A DNA stretch of 39,271 bases, from NCBI GenBank assembly GCA_013361935.1, contig JABFXC010000134.1, forward strand, positions 1 to 39,271, read 5' to 3'. Of this stretch, positions 26,081-33,825 are shown one piece after another. A program made the position numbers and the translations under genes. Within the stretch, counting starts at the first letter, position 1. Every line of letters begins with the position of its first letter. The stretch comes from Gemmatimonadaceae bacterium (GTDB lineage Bacteria; Gemmatimonadota; Gemmatimonadetes; Gemmatimonadales; Gemmatimonadaceae). The notes below the pieces were generated by a model that searched no databases, was not told the origin of the DNA, and was given only the letters and a program-made list of their open reading frames with translations.

Positions 26081-26180
26081 CACGCCCCGAAAACCCGGTG
26101 AGACCGGTCACCGCGCCGACCCGAAAAGCCGCTGAAACCGCCAGCGAAGGCCTGCCGTAGGCGTCAGCGGAGGAACCACC
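26081..26180. other. Sigma/anti-sigma intergenic region with small hairpin
   Basis: In an otherwise overlapping operon this 100-bp gap stands out. It holds an inverted repeat CGGTGA-GACCGG-TCACCG at 26096-26113 (6-bp stem) and ends in a strong ribosome binding site GGAGG (26169-26173), 9 nt before the GTG start. The hairpin may tune anti-sigma expression; this is weak inference. Confidence 0.35.
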
Positions 26181-26777
26181 GTGATCAATCGCCATCTACT
26201 TCCGAACGAAATCGATCTTCTCGTGGACGGCGACGTCGGCTTCGGCGTCGCGCCGCTCCGCGCCCACGTGCGCCAGTGCCCGGAATGCCAGGCCAGGGTG
26301 GACGAGGCGCGAGTGATCGTCGACGCCCTCGAGGAGTTGCCGCACTTCGCTCCGTCCTCGGTGTTTGCCGAGCGCGTGATGCAGCAGGTCCACGTCTTCG
26401 AGCCCTGGCACGTGGCGGCGCGCAACTCGGTGCGCCGGCTCGTTCCCCACTCCACGCCGGCGCGCATCGCGGCGGCGGTGATGGGAGTCGCCGCGACCAC
26501 CGTCCTCGCGGTCGCGTCGCTGTGGATCGGGATGCGGCTCGACATGCTGACCGTCTTCTCCGGCACCGCGATCCAGCGCGGCCGCGAGATCGTCGCTTCG
26601 GCGATCGAGGGCGTGGTCGGCGCCGCGTTCGGACCGGCGGCGCTCGCCGTAGTTCGGGCGATGGGCGCGGCGGGACTGCTCGTCGCGACGATCATCCTCG
26701 CCGTTGCCGCTACCGGCGCCGTGATCGGCGTCCGGCGCCTGGCCACGGCCTCATCCCGCCGCGCGGGAGGCCAGTGA
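26181..26777 (+). CDS. Zinc-finger (HC2) transmembrane anti-sigma factor
   Basis: This 198-aa protein has the anti-sigma zinc-binding motif H29-x3-C33-x2-C36 (HVRQCPEC) in its N-terminal cytoplasmic domain. A TM segment lies at residues about 95-117 and a second strongly hydrophobic region at about 147-185, giving two TM helices instead of the common single one. In ZAS-type anti-sigma factors the N-domain sequesters the sigma factor and stress releases it. The GTG start is favoured by the GGAGG site upstream. The stop overlaps the next start by 1 nt (TGATG). The partner is inferred from position to be the sigma factor at 25481. Confidence 0.88.
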   Translation: MINRHLLPNEIDLLVDGDVGFGVAPLRAHVRQCPECQARVDEARVIVDALEELPHFAPSSVFAERVMQQVHVFEPWHVAARNSVRRLVPHSTPARIAAAVMGVAATTVLAVASLWIGMRLDMLTVFSGTAIQRGREIVASAIEGVVGAAFGPAALAVVRAMGAAGLLVATIILAVAATGAVIGVRRLATASSRRAGGQ

Positions 26778-28246
26778 TGCGTGCCGCCGCTCTCTCCCTG
26801 CTGCTCTTCGCCATGGCCTCCGCATCGGCGGCTGCACAGACGACCCGGGTCGGCCCCCCGTCTCCCCGGGGGCTCCGCGTGCCGCAGGTCGCGCAGGTGC
26901 CGGAGGCGCCGCAGTTCCCGAGTCGCGAGTGGGAGCTCGAGATGAATGCGCTCGGGGACAGCCTCGATCTCGCGGCGAAGCAGCTCGCGACCGCGCTGAA
27001 GGCGCACGAGAGCGGCGACCGGGTCGACTCCCTCCAGCAGCGTGTCGACGAGCTGCGCGAACGGATTCAGTCGAAGATCGGCCCCGAGATGGGACGACTC
27101 GGCGCGATGCAGGGGCGGCTGGGCGCGCTGCAGGGGAAGTTCGGCGAGATGGCCGGAGTCGCGGCCGAGGCGCGGGCGGCGGCGCACGCGGCGGCCGCGG
27201 CGAAGGGGGTCGTCGTCGTGCACGACGGGGGTGCCGACATGTCCCCCGGAGAGTTCCGCAAGCTCGTGAAGCGGGTCAGCGGAGATCCGCAGGGGCTCAA
27301 CCTGCCGTCGAGCGACAGCATCGTCCAGGGCAGTTTCACTGTCGCGCAGGGGATCACGCGGGGACGCGTCGCGGCGGTCGGTGATCTCGACGTCTTCGGC
27401 ACGGTCAACGGCGACGCCATCTCGCTCGACGGCGACGTGGTGGTCCATCGCGGGGCGCACATCACCGGCAACGCGCTCGCCGTCGGAGGCACCGTGCGAC
27501 TCGATGGCGGGACCGTGGACGGCGAGATGCGCTCGCTCGAGGAAGCGGTGGTGCCAAGCGCCACGGTGGCCGCGTCGCGCTCCGGGTTCCTCTCCATCCT
27601 CGGCGAGCTGCAGCGGGTGATGGGCTGGCTGGTGGTGATGGTGCTGCTCGGCTTCGCCTCGATGGTGTTCGCCGAGGACCGGCTGCGCGTGGTCGCGGCG
27701 ACGATCGAAGCGCGGTTCGGCAAGTCGCTGCTCTGGGGGCTCATCGCGGAGGTGTCGCTCATCCCCGCGCTCGTCCTCGCGGCTGTGCTTCTCGCGGTCA
27801 CCATCATCGGCCTCGTGCTGATTCCGGTGGCTCTCCCGGCGATCGTCGTCCTCACCGCGCTGCTCTCGATCCTCGGCTTCCTCGCGGTGTCTCGCGTCGC
27901 CGGCCAGGCGCTGACGCGGCGCGCGCCTTCCGTCAGCGTGCGCGGCGCGGAGCTTCGCTCGATGCTCGCGGGTTTGATCTTCTTCTTCGGCTTGTGGGCG
28001 GCGGCGGCGGTGCTCTCGTGGGTCCCGGTGCTCGGGGCGCTCCTCCACGCGCTGGCCTTCGTGGTGACGTGGGCGGCGGCGACGGTCGGGCTGGGTGCGG
28101 CGATCGTGAGCCGCGGCGGCGGCGGCGCGCGTGAAGCGGCGGTGGCCGCTCCGTCGGCGACGCCGGACATCGGCTGGCAGACGCCGACGCCGATCAGCGG
28201 CATCGCGGCGGCTCGCCGGCCAACCTCAACCACTCCCGAGGTCTGA
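26777..28246 (+). CDS. Exported bactofilin-like/multi-TM envelope protein
   Basis: This 489-aa protein has a signal peptide (MRAAALSLLLFAMASASAAAQ) and a Pro-rich stretch, then a coiled coil (residues about 55-140, with GRLGALQGKFGEMAG). Next is a right-handed beta-repeat block (about 180-265: GRVAAVGDLDVFGTVNGDA, ISLDGDVVVHRGAHITGNAL, AVGGTVRLDGGTVDGEM) like a bactofilin or polymer-forming domain. The C-terminal half has about five TM helices (about 275-450). The beta block should therefore be outside the cytoplasm, unlike classical cytoplasmic bactofilins. It is flanked by anti-sigma and toastrack genes with 1-nt overlaps, so it is probably an effector of the stress response. Its function is unknown. 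Confidence 0.8.
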   Translation: MRAAALSLLLFAMASASAAAQTTRVGPPSPRGLRVPQVAQVPEAPQFPSREWELEMNALGDSLDLAAKQLATALKAHESGDRVDSLQQRVDELRERIQSKIGPEMGRLGAMQGRLGALQGKFGEMAGVAAEARAAAHAAAAAKGVVVVHDGGADMSPGEFRKLVKRVSGDPQGLNLPSSDSIVQGSFTVAQGITRGRVAAVGDLDVFGTVNGDAISLDGDVVVHRGAHITGNALAVGGTVRLDGGTVDGEMRSLEEAVVPSATVAASRSGFLSILGELQRVMGWLVVMVLLGFASMVFAEDRLRVVAATIEARFGKSLLWGLIAEVSLIPALVLAAVLLAVTIIGLVLIPVALPAIVVLTALLSILGFLAVSRVAGQALTRRAPSVSVRGAELRSMLAGLIFFFGLWAAAAVLSWVPVLGALLHALAFVVTWAAATVGLGAAIVSRGGGGAREAAVAAPSATPDIGWQTPTPISGIAAARRPTSTTPEV

Positions 28247-29106
28247 TGCGCCTCACGACATCGCTCCTCGCCGCGGCGGCATTCCTCGCGCCGCTCGCGC
28301 TCCACGGTCAGCAGTGGCGCACGATCGAATCCGCGCGGCAGCTCGGTGACAGCCAGCCGCTGAAGGTCTCGCTGACCTATGCCGCGGGAAAGCTCGAGGT
28401 CGCGCCGAGCGAGGATCAGGGGCTGCTGTATCAGATGCGCATCCGGTACGACGAGCAGTCGATGGATGCGGTGCACGAGTACGACGCGAGTCAGCACCGG
28501 CTCCAGCTTGGACTGGACAAGGCGAACGTCGGCTGGAAGACGCTTCGCACCGCGAAGGGTGAGAGGGGCGGGAGCATGTCCGTGGAGCTGAGTCCCGCGG
28601 TGCCGCTGGACCTCGACGTCTCGGTGGGCGGAGCGGAGGCGACGCTGGAGCTCGGCGGGCTGAAGGTCCGCTCGCTGAAGATGCAGGGCGGCATGGCCGG
28701 CGCGAACGTGAGCTTCGACGCGCCGAACCGCGTCCAGATGGAGCGGATGACCATCGAGGTCGGGATGGGCGGGATCGCGCTCTCGGGGCTCGGGAACGCA
28801 AACGTCGGCGAGATCGCCGTGCACGGGGCCCTGGGCGGAGTCGAGCTGGATTTCGGCGATAACGTGACGCGCGACGTGAAGATCGACGCCGCCTTCGCGC
28901 TGGGCGGGCTCCAGGTGGCCGTGCCGTCGGATGTGGGCGTGATGTTCCAGGGCAATCTCAAGGCGGCGAAGTTCGATCGTCGTATCGCCTTCACGCGCAT
29001 GGGCGACACCTGGTATTCGATGAACTGGAAGGATGCGTCGCGCCACATCACGATCGTCGGCAGCTCCACGCTGTCGAGCGTGAGCGTGCAGCTGAGCGGG
29101 CGGTAG
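28246..29106 (+). CDS. Secreted toastrack (DUF4097/LiaF-like) protein
   Basis: This 286-aa protein has a signal peptide (MRLTTSLLAAAAFLAPLALHG). The rest consists of repeated short beta-strands with Gly turns (LDVSVGGAEATLELGGLKVRSLKMQGGMAGANVSF, then VEVGMGGIAL-like and HGALGGVELDFGDNV). This is the ladder pattern of the toastrack fold in LiaF-C/DUF4097 proteins of cell-envelope stress systems. There is no TM helix after the signal, so it is probably periplasmic. It overlaps the upstream gene by 1 nt and ends the sigma-factor operon. The family call rests on the repeat pattern and context. Confidence 0.75.
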   Translation: MRLTTSLLAAAAFLAPLALHGQQWRTIESARQLGDSQPLKVSLTYAAGKLEVAPSEDQGLLYQMRIRYDEQSMDAVHEYDASQHRLQLGLDKANVGWKTLRTAKGERGGSMSVELSPAVPLDLDVSVGGAEATLELGGLKVRSLKMQGGMAGANVSFDAPNRVQMERMTIEVGMGGIALSGLGNANVGEIAVHGALGGVELDFGDNVTRDVKIDAAFALGGLQVAVPSDVGVMFQGNLKAAKFDRRIAFTRMGDTWYSMNWKDASRHITIVGSSTLSSVSVQLSGR

Positions 29107-29129
29107 CGCTCGACGCTGGCCCGCTGATT

Positions 29130-29145
29130 GCCCCCACGGCGGGGC
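29130..29145 (+). promoter_or_regulatory. Small GC hairpin abutting the yihY-family start codon
   Basis: GCCCC-CACGGC-GGGGC forms a 5-bp stem ending directly before the ATG at 29146, and would sequester the only Shine-Dalgarno-like G-run. It could lower translation or be chance in GC-rich DNA. Confidence 0.25.
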
Positions 29146-30120
29146 ATGAAGACAGATTTCCGCGTCTGGGGCGGCTACCGGATCGGCCCCCTGCTGAAGA
29201 AGACGGGCCGCGAGATCGTTCAGGACAACGTCCTCGGGCTCGCGGCGCAGACGGCCTACTACTTCTTCTTCTCGCTGTTCCCGCTCCTGCTGTTCGTCGC
29301 GCCGGTGCTGAGCATCATCGGCAACAAGCAGGAGATGATCGGCTGGTTGCTGGAGAAGCTCTCGCGCGCCGTGCCGTCGACCGCGATGACGCTGGTCTCG
29401 GGGGTCGTGAAGGACGTGGTCCTGAGCCCGAGCGCGCCCGGGGTGATGTCGGTCGGCGCGCTGCTCGCCGCGTGGTCGGGGTCGAACATCTTCGGCGCGC
29501 TCATGGGCGCGCTGAACAACGCGTACGACACGCGGGAGACGCGGCCGTGGATCAAGCAGCAGCTCATCCGGCTCGCCGCGCTGGTCGTCGCGGGGTTCGT
29601 GCTGATCGCGGCGACCGCGGTGATGCTCGGCGGCGCGCAGATCGCCGACTGGCTGGGGAACGCCCTCGGGCTCAGCCACGCGATGACGCAGCTCTGGAAG
29701 GTCGTGCAGTATCCGCTCGCGCTGGCGATCCTCGTGGGCTCCGCATGGCTGCTCTTCTACTTCCTGCCTAACGTCAAGCAGCGGCCGGTGCACGTCCTCG
29801 TCGCGGCGCTGCTGACGACGTTCCTCTGGGTGGTCGGGACGCTGATCTTCCGCGCGTACGTCGCGAACTTCGGGTCCTACAACAAGACGTACGGGACCAT
29901 CGGCGGCGTCATCGCGCTGCTCACCTGGATGTACATCTCGATGCTCATCCTCCTCTGTGGCGGCGAGCTGGCGTCGGAGCTGCACTGCGGCACGGCACGC
30001 GTCGAGGCGGACCGCGGTGCGAGCTACGCGGGGCGCATCGGGACGCATGGCGTCCCCGGGACGCCGTCGAGCGAGCGGATCGAGCGCGCGCAGCCGCTAG
30101 CGGCGCGGGCCCCGGAGTAG
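29146..30120 (+). CDS. YihY/BrkB family integral membrane protein
   Basis: This is a 324-aa inner-membrane protein with six TM helices and the family's conserved N-terminal segment QDNVLGLAAQTAYYFFFSLFPLLLF. GSNIFGALMGALNNAYDTRETRPWIKQ follows, with the late motif FGSYNKTYGTIGGVIALLTWMYIS. The family was once called ribonuclease BN in error; its molecular function is unsettled. The ATG at 29146 is preferred over an upstream TTG (29128). It follows the toastrack gene by 39 bp and may belong to the same transcript. The 3' end overlaps the convergent SAM hydrolase gene by 24 bp. It carries a CGTTAGGCA copy in antisense (reads Pro-Asn). Confidence 0.93.
   Translation: MKTDFRVWGGYRIGPLLKKTGREIVQDNVLGLAAQTAYYFFFSLFPLLLFVAPVLSIIGNKQEMIGWLLEKLSRAVPSTAMTLVSGVVKDVVLSPSAPGVMSVGALLAAWSGSNIFGALMGALNNAYDTRETRPWIKQQLIRLAALVVAGFVLIAATAVMLGGAQIADWLGNALGLSHAMTQLWKVVQYPLALAILVGSAWLLFYFLPNVKQRPVHVLVAALLTTFLWVVGTLIFRAYVANFGSYNKTYGTIGGVIALLTWMYISMLILLCGGELASELHCGTARVEADRGASYAGRIGTHGVPGTPSSERIERAQPLAARAPE
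29765..29773 (-). repeat. CGTTAGGCA dispersed 9-mer, copy 6
   Basis: Exact copy on the minus strand, antisense within the YihY-family gene. The gene reads (C)TG CCT AAC G, giving Leu-Pro-Asn. Confidence 0.7.
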
Positions 30121-30852
30121 GACGGTCGTGCCGCGGACGACGCCGAGCAGCGCCGCCGCGCTTCCATCGCGAACGGCGATCTCGATGAGCCCACTCGACC
30201 CGGCGAGCGCGATCGGGGTGCCGGGCGCGACGTCGGCGTAGGTCCTGAGCACGGGCAGCCGCAGGGTGCCGACCTCGATCGTCCCGCCGTGGGCCGAGAG
30301 GAGATTGGTGACCGCGTTCCCGAAGCGGTCGACCGTTATGACGGTGCCCTCGATCGCGCCGTCCTCGCGGCGGCGGGCCTCGCGCGTGCGCCGCACGACC
30401 GGGTCGCTCACCGGCGCCCCGATGGAATCGACCGGGGAGCCCGCGGCGAGGAGCGCCGCGGCGGGAGCGAACACGTCGCGCCCGTGGAAGGTCGGCGCGG
30501 CGCCGGCCGGCACCGGGATCTCCACCGCGCGCGCGCCGGAGAGCAGGAGCGCCGGCGAGAGGAGGCCGTTGTCGGGACCGACGAGGAAGCGCCCGTCGCT
30601 CTCCACGGCGAGCGCGCGCCGCGCCGAGCCGACCTCCGGATCGACGACCGCGAGATGCACCGTCCCCGAGGGGAATTTCCGCCAGTAGCGGGCGAGCGCG
30701 AGGCGGCCGGCCTCGATGTCCTGCGCCGCGACGTCGTGCGCGACGTCGACGAGGACCGCCTCCGGAGCGCGGGACAGCAGCACGCCCTTCAGCTCGGCGA
30801 CGTACCCGTCCGCGGTGCCGAAGTCGGTGAGGAGAGTGATGATCGGTCGCAT
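30097..30852 (-). CDS. SAM hydrolase / SAM hydroxide adenosyltransferase (DUF62)
   Basis: This 251-aa protein has the DUF62 motifs: LLTDFGTADGYVAELKG at the N-terminus, DVAHDVAAQDIEAG, HLAVVDPEVGSARRALAV, FVGPDNGLLSP, TFHGRDVFAPAAA and DRFGNAVTNL. Characterised members hydrolyse S-adenosylmethionine to adenosine and methionine using a hydroxide activated by an Asp-Arg-His set; relatives are fluorinases and chlorinases. It is the last gene of the NifU-Mrp-MATE run, separated from the MATE gene by 1 nt. A role in SAM homeostasis is likely; a link to the exporter is only positional. Confidence 0.92.
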   Translation of the reverse strand: MRPIITLLTDFGTADGYVAELKGVLLSRAPEAVLVDVAHDVAAQDIEAGRLALARYWRKFPSGTVHLAVVDPEVGSARRALAVESDGRFLVGPDNGLLSPALLLSGARAVEIPVPAGAAPTFHGRDVFAPAAALLAAGSPVDSIGAPVSDPVVRRTREARRREDGAIEGTVITVDRFGNAVTNLLSAHGGTIEVGTLRLPVLRTYADVAPGTPIALAGSSGLIEIAVRDGSAAALLGVVRGTTVLLRGPRR

Positions 30853-30853
30853 C

Positions 30854-32299
30854 TCACACAGATCTGCGCTTCCAGCGGCCCCAGCGCCAGAGCGCCATCA
30901 TCGCCACCGCGCGGCCAACCGCGGTGAGGGAGATCGTCCACCAGAGCCCCGACGTGCCCCAGCGCGTCACGCCGAAGAGCGCCAACGGGATGCGGAGCGC
31001 GGTGATGGTGGTGGAGGTGATCATCGGCGGGAGCGTCGCGCCGGCGCCGCCAAGCGCGCCCTCGAGCACGATCTCGGCGGTGATGAGCAGCTGCGACCAG
31101 GCAGCGATGCGGAGGTAGTGCGCACCCTCCGCGATCACCAGCGGATCGTTCGTGAAGAGGCCCGCCATCCGCGGCGCGAAGAGCAGCTGCGAGGCGAAGA
31201 TGACGATCCCAAACAGACTCACGTACCCCACCGAGATCCAGCCCGCGCGCTCGGCGCGCTCCGTATCGCCCGCGCCGAGGCTCTGACCGACGATCGCGGC
31301 CACCGCGGCGGCGACGCCGACTCCGACCATGAAGAGCCAGCTCTCCACCCGGTGGCCGATGCCGAGCGCGGCGAGCGCCGGTGTACCGAAGGGCGTCGCG
31401 ATGCGCGTGATGACCACGTAGATGAGCGAGAACGCGACGCCGGTGGTGGCCGTCGGCAGTCCGACGCGGAGGATGGCGAGGATCGCGCGGCGGCGCGGAG
31501 CCCCGAAGCGAAGCATTCCGCGCCGGTGCAGGAGCACCAGTCCAATCGCGAAGACGATGGCGCGCGTCGAGAGGGTGGCGATCGCCGCGCCGCGGATGCC
31601 GAGCGCCGGCGCGCCGACCAGTCCGAGGATGAGCACCGGGTCGAGGACGAGGGTCGCCGCGACCGATGTCGAGAGGAGGAGGAAGGGCGTGCGCGTGTCG
31701 CCGGCGGCGCGGAAGGTGGCGTCGACGACGAAGAAGCCGAAGATGAGCGGCGCGCCCGCGAGGTACGTGCCGAGATACCGCTCGGCGAGCGCGGTCACGT
31801 CGGGGGGCGTCTCCATCAGCGCGAACAGCCACGGCAGGATGGCGTGGCCGACGACCGCGACGGCGATGCCAAGGGCGATGGTCAGCAGGAGCGCGTCGCC
31901 GGCGACGCGCGACGCTTCCACCGGCCGCCCCTCGCCGCGGCGGCGCGCGGCCACCGCGGTCAGCCCGACGCTGACCATCTCGGCGATGGAGACGACGAGC
32001 CAGATCCAGAATACCGCCGCGGTGACGGCGGCGAGTCCCGCGGAGCCGATGCGCGTCCCGACCCAGTACGCGTCGACCGAGGAGAAGATGGTCATGAGGA
32101 GCATCGACGCGACCGCCGGGACGGCGAGGCGAACGATGGTCCTGCCTAACGGTCCGGTGGCGAGCGAGGCCTCGCCCGGAACGGCGATGTGCTCGCCGGT
32201 GACGTAGAGCGCCCCCGTGTCGTGGGGCTCGAACGGCAACGCGGCCGCGGAGTCATGCTCCGGCGGCCGCGTCGGCGTCGTCCCGTCGTTCACCGCCAT
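30854..32299 (-). CDS. MATE family efflux transporter
   Basis: This 481-aa multidrug/toxic-compound exporter has about 12 TM helices in two homologous halves (about residues 45-245 and 265-475). Each half contains MATE-like signatures such as VGTRIGSAGLAAVT and VAAIVGQSLGAGDTERAERAGW. About 40 polar residues precede TM1. It should export cationic compounds or metabolites in exchange for Na+ or H+. Its start overlaps the mrp stop by 1 nt. It has a single TTA codon, located in a CGTTAGGCA repeat. Confidence 0.93.
   Translation of the reverse strand: MAVNDGTTPTRPPEHDSAAALPFEPHDTGALYVTGEHIAVPGEASLATGPLGRTIVRLAVPAVASMLLMTIFSSVDAYWVGTRIGSAGLAAVTAAVFWIWLVVSIAEMVSVGLTAVAARRRGEGRPVEASRVAGDALLLTIALGIAVAVVGHAILPWLFALMETPPDVTALAERYLGTYLAGAPLIFGFFVVDATFRAAGDTRTPFLLLSTSVAATLVLDPVLILGLVGAPALGIRGAAIATLSTRAIVFAIGLVLLHRRGMLRFGAPRRRAILAILRVGLPTATTGVAFSLIYVVITRIATPFGTPALAALGIGHRVESWLFMVGVGVAAAVAAIVGQSLGAGDTERAERAGWISVGYVSLFGIVIFASQLLFAPRMAGLFTNDPLVIAEGAHYLRIAAWSQLLITAEIVLEGALGGAGATLPPMITSTTITALRIPLALFGVTRWGTSGLWWTISLTAVGRAVAMMALWRWGRWKRRSV
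32143..32151 (-). repeat. CGTTAGGCA dispersed 9-mer, copy 7
   Basis: Exact copy on the minus strand in the MATE gene, sense. It is read (C)CG TTA GGC A, giving Pro-Leu-Gly with a TTA codon. Confidence 0.7.
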
Positions 32300-33438
32300 C
32301 AGGCGCCGCTCGTCGCTCCCGTGGGCGCGGCGGCGGCGACCGCGTTCGCGATGCGCGTCAGCTCGCGCGCCGCGCCCGACTGCGGGTCGGCGAGCACGAT
32401 GGGCGCCCCCTCGTCACCGCCCTGCGTGACGCGCGGCGAGATGGGAATCTGTCCGAGGAGCGGAAGATCGAGCTCGCGGGCGAGCCGCTCGCCGCCGCCG
32501 CTTCCGAAGAGGGCCGTCGGCTTGCCGCAGTGCTGGCACTCGAGCCAGCTCATGTTCTCGACGATGCCGAGCACGGGCACGCCGACGCGCTGGAACATCT
32601 TCGCGCCGCGCAGCGCATCGCCGACGGCCACCTCCTGCGGCGTCGTCACGATGATCGCGCCGTGCACCTGCGTCGCCTGGACGAGAGAGAGCTGGGCGTC
32701 GCCGGTGCCCGGGGGCATGTCGACGAAGAGGTAATCGAGATCCCCCCACTCGACGTCGCCGAGGAACTGCGTGATGATCTTCATCACGATCGGACCACGC
32801 CAGATCGCCGGCTGGTCGCGCTCGATGATGAAGCCGAGGCTCATCACCTTCACGTCGTGCGCCTCGAGCGGGATGATCCGCTCGTCGATGACGCGCGGCG
32901 CTTCCATCACGCCCATCATCCGCGGGATGTTCGGGCCGTAGATGTCGGCGTCGAGGATGCCGACCTTCGCGCCCTCGCGCGCGAGCGCCACGGCGAGATT
33001 CACGCACACCGTCGACTTCCCGACCCCGCCCTTCCCGCTCGAGACGGCGATGATCCGGCCGAGCCGCGGGTAGGCGACCGGGGACGGCACCGACCCACGC
33101 GGCTGCTGCGCGCGGGGGTTCGTGTCCATGACGGGAAGCGAGCGGCCGCCGGACATCGCGGCGGGCGGGGGCGTCGCACCGGCGCGCGCGCGCTCGCCGG
33201 CGTCCTTCACGTCGACGCGCACGTCGGTGACGCCGGCGACGCGTTCAACGGCCTGACGCACGTCACGCACGATCGCGGCGTCGTCCTGCGGGGTGAGCAG
33301 CACGGTGAGGCGAACCCTGCCCTCGGTGGATATGGCGAGATCGCGGACCATCTCGGCGCGCAGCACGTCGGTGCCGGCGCGCGCGCTCTGGACGGTGCCG
33401 AGCGCGGCGACGATCCGCTCCTGAAGATTCGGAGCCAT
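32299..33438 (-). CDS. mrp: Mrp/ApbC family iron-sulfur cluster carrier ATPase
   Basis: This 379-aa protein has an N-terminal MIP18/DUF59-like domain (residues 1-80), a Pro/Ala-rich linker and a P-loop ATPase domain with the deviant Walker A SGKGGVGKST (134-143). DADIYGPNIPRM, DMPPGTGD and the cluster-binding pair C301-x2-C304 (WLECQHCGKP) follow. Family members bind and deliver Fe-S clusters to apoproteins. The ATG at 33438 overlaps the NifU-like gene by 1 nt; an Fe-S scaffold upstream of an Fe-S carrier is coherent. The longer open frame upstream is antisense or out-of-frame to the NifU gene and was not used. Confidence 0.95.
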   Translation of the reverse strand: MAPNLQERIVAALGTVQSARAGTDVLRAEMVRDLAISTEGRVRLTVLLTPQDDAAIVRDVRQAVERVAGVTDVRVDVKDAGERARAGATPPPAAMSGGRSLPVMDTNPRAQQPRGSVPSPVAYPRLGRIIAVSSGKGGVGKSTVCVNLAVALAREGAKVGILDADIYGPNIPRMMGVMEAPRVIDERIIPLEAHDVKVMSLGFIIERDQPAIWRGPIVMKIITQFLGDVEWGDLDYLFVDMPPGTGDAQLSLVQATQVHGAIIVTTPQEVAVGDALRGAKMFQRVGVPVLGIVENMSWLECQHCGKPTALFGSGGGERLARELDLPLLGQIPISPRVTQGGDEGAPIVLADPQSGAARELTRIANAVAAAAPTGATSGA

Positions 33439-33716
33439 CAATGGGATTCGGGAACGGGATCGAAGCGGATGCTTTCCAGCTCCGGCACGTGCCGGCGGAT
33501 GTGCGCCTCGATTCCCTGGATGAACATGCCGGCGGTCATCTCGCAGTCGGGACACCCGCCCGAGACACGAATCACCGCGGTCGACGACCGGATCTCGTAG
33601 GAGACCAGCTCGACCTCGCACATCGCGCCGCCAAGCTTGCGGTGAAGCTCCGCGATCGCGTCGCGCAGCCGGGTCTCGATGACCTGCGCCTGATCAGCGC
33701 GCTGGAAGATCGGCAT
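33438..33716 (-). CDS. NifU C-terminal domain iron-sulfur scaffold protein
   Basis: This 92-aa protein consists only of the NifU C-terminal (Nfu) domain, with the cluster-binding motif GGCPDCEMT (C55, C58). Such proteins assemble or carry [4Fe-4S] clusters for transfer. It heads the operon NifU-Mrp-MATE-SAM hydrolase; its stop shares a base with the mrp start. Length is typical of stand-alone Nfu proteins. The CPDC form replaces the more common CPSC and keeps both cysteines. Confidence 0.92.
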   Translation of the reverse strand: MPIFQRADQAQVIETRLRDAIAELHRKLGGAMCEVELVSYEIRSSTAVIRVSGGCPDCEMTAGMFIQGIEAHIRRHVPELESIRFDPVPESH

Positions 33717-33825
33717 GCTGGAATCTAGTCGTGCCGCGCGGGCTATGACACTGCGGGCGGTGAAGTATCACTACCCTGCGGGGGGTGAGGTGTGAGGATT
33801 CGTCGTGAGTGATCCGTGACCGTCT

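Noticed and set aside
26108..30048. Two very long minus-strand open frames (646 and 993 codons) opposite the sigma-factor operon
   Set aside because: Composition dominated by Arg, His, Glu, Ala and Pro with no motif, and opposite strand of five supported genes.
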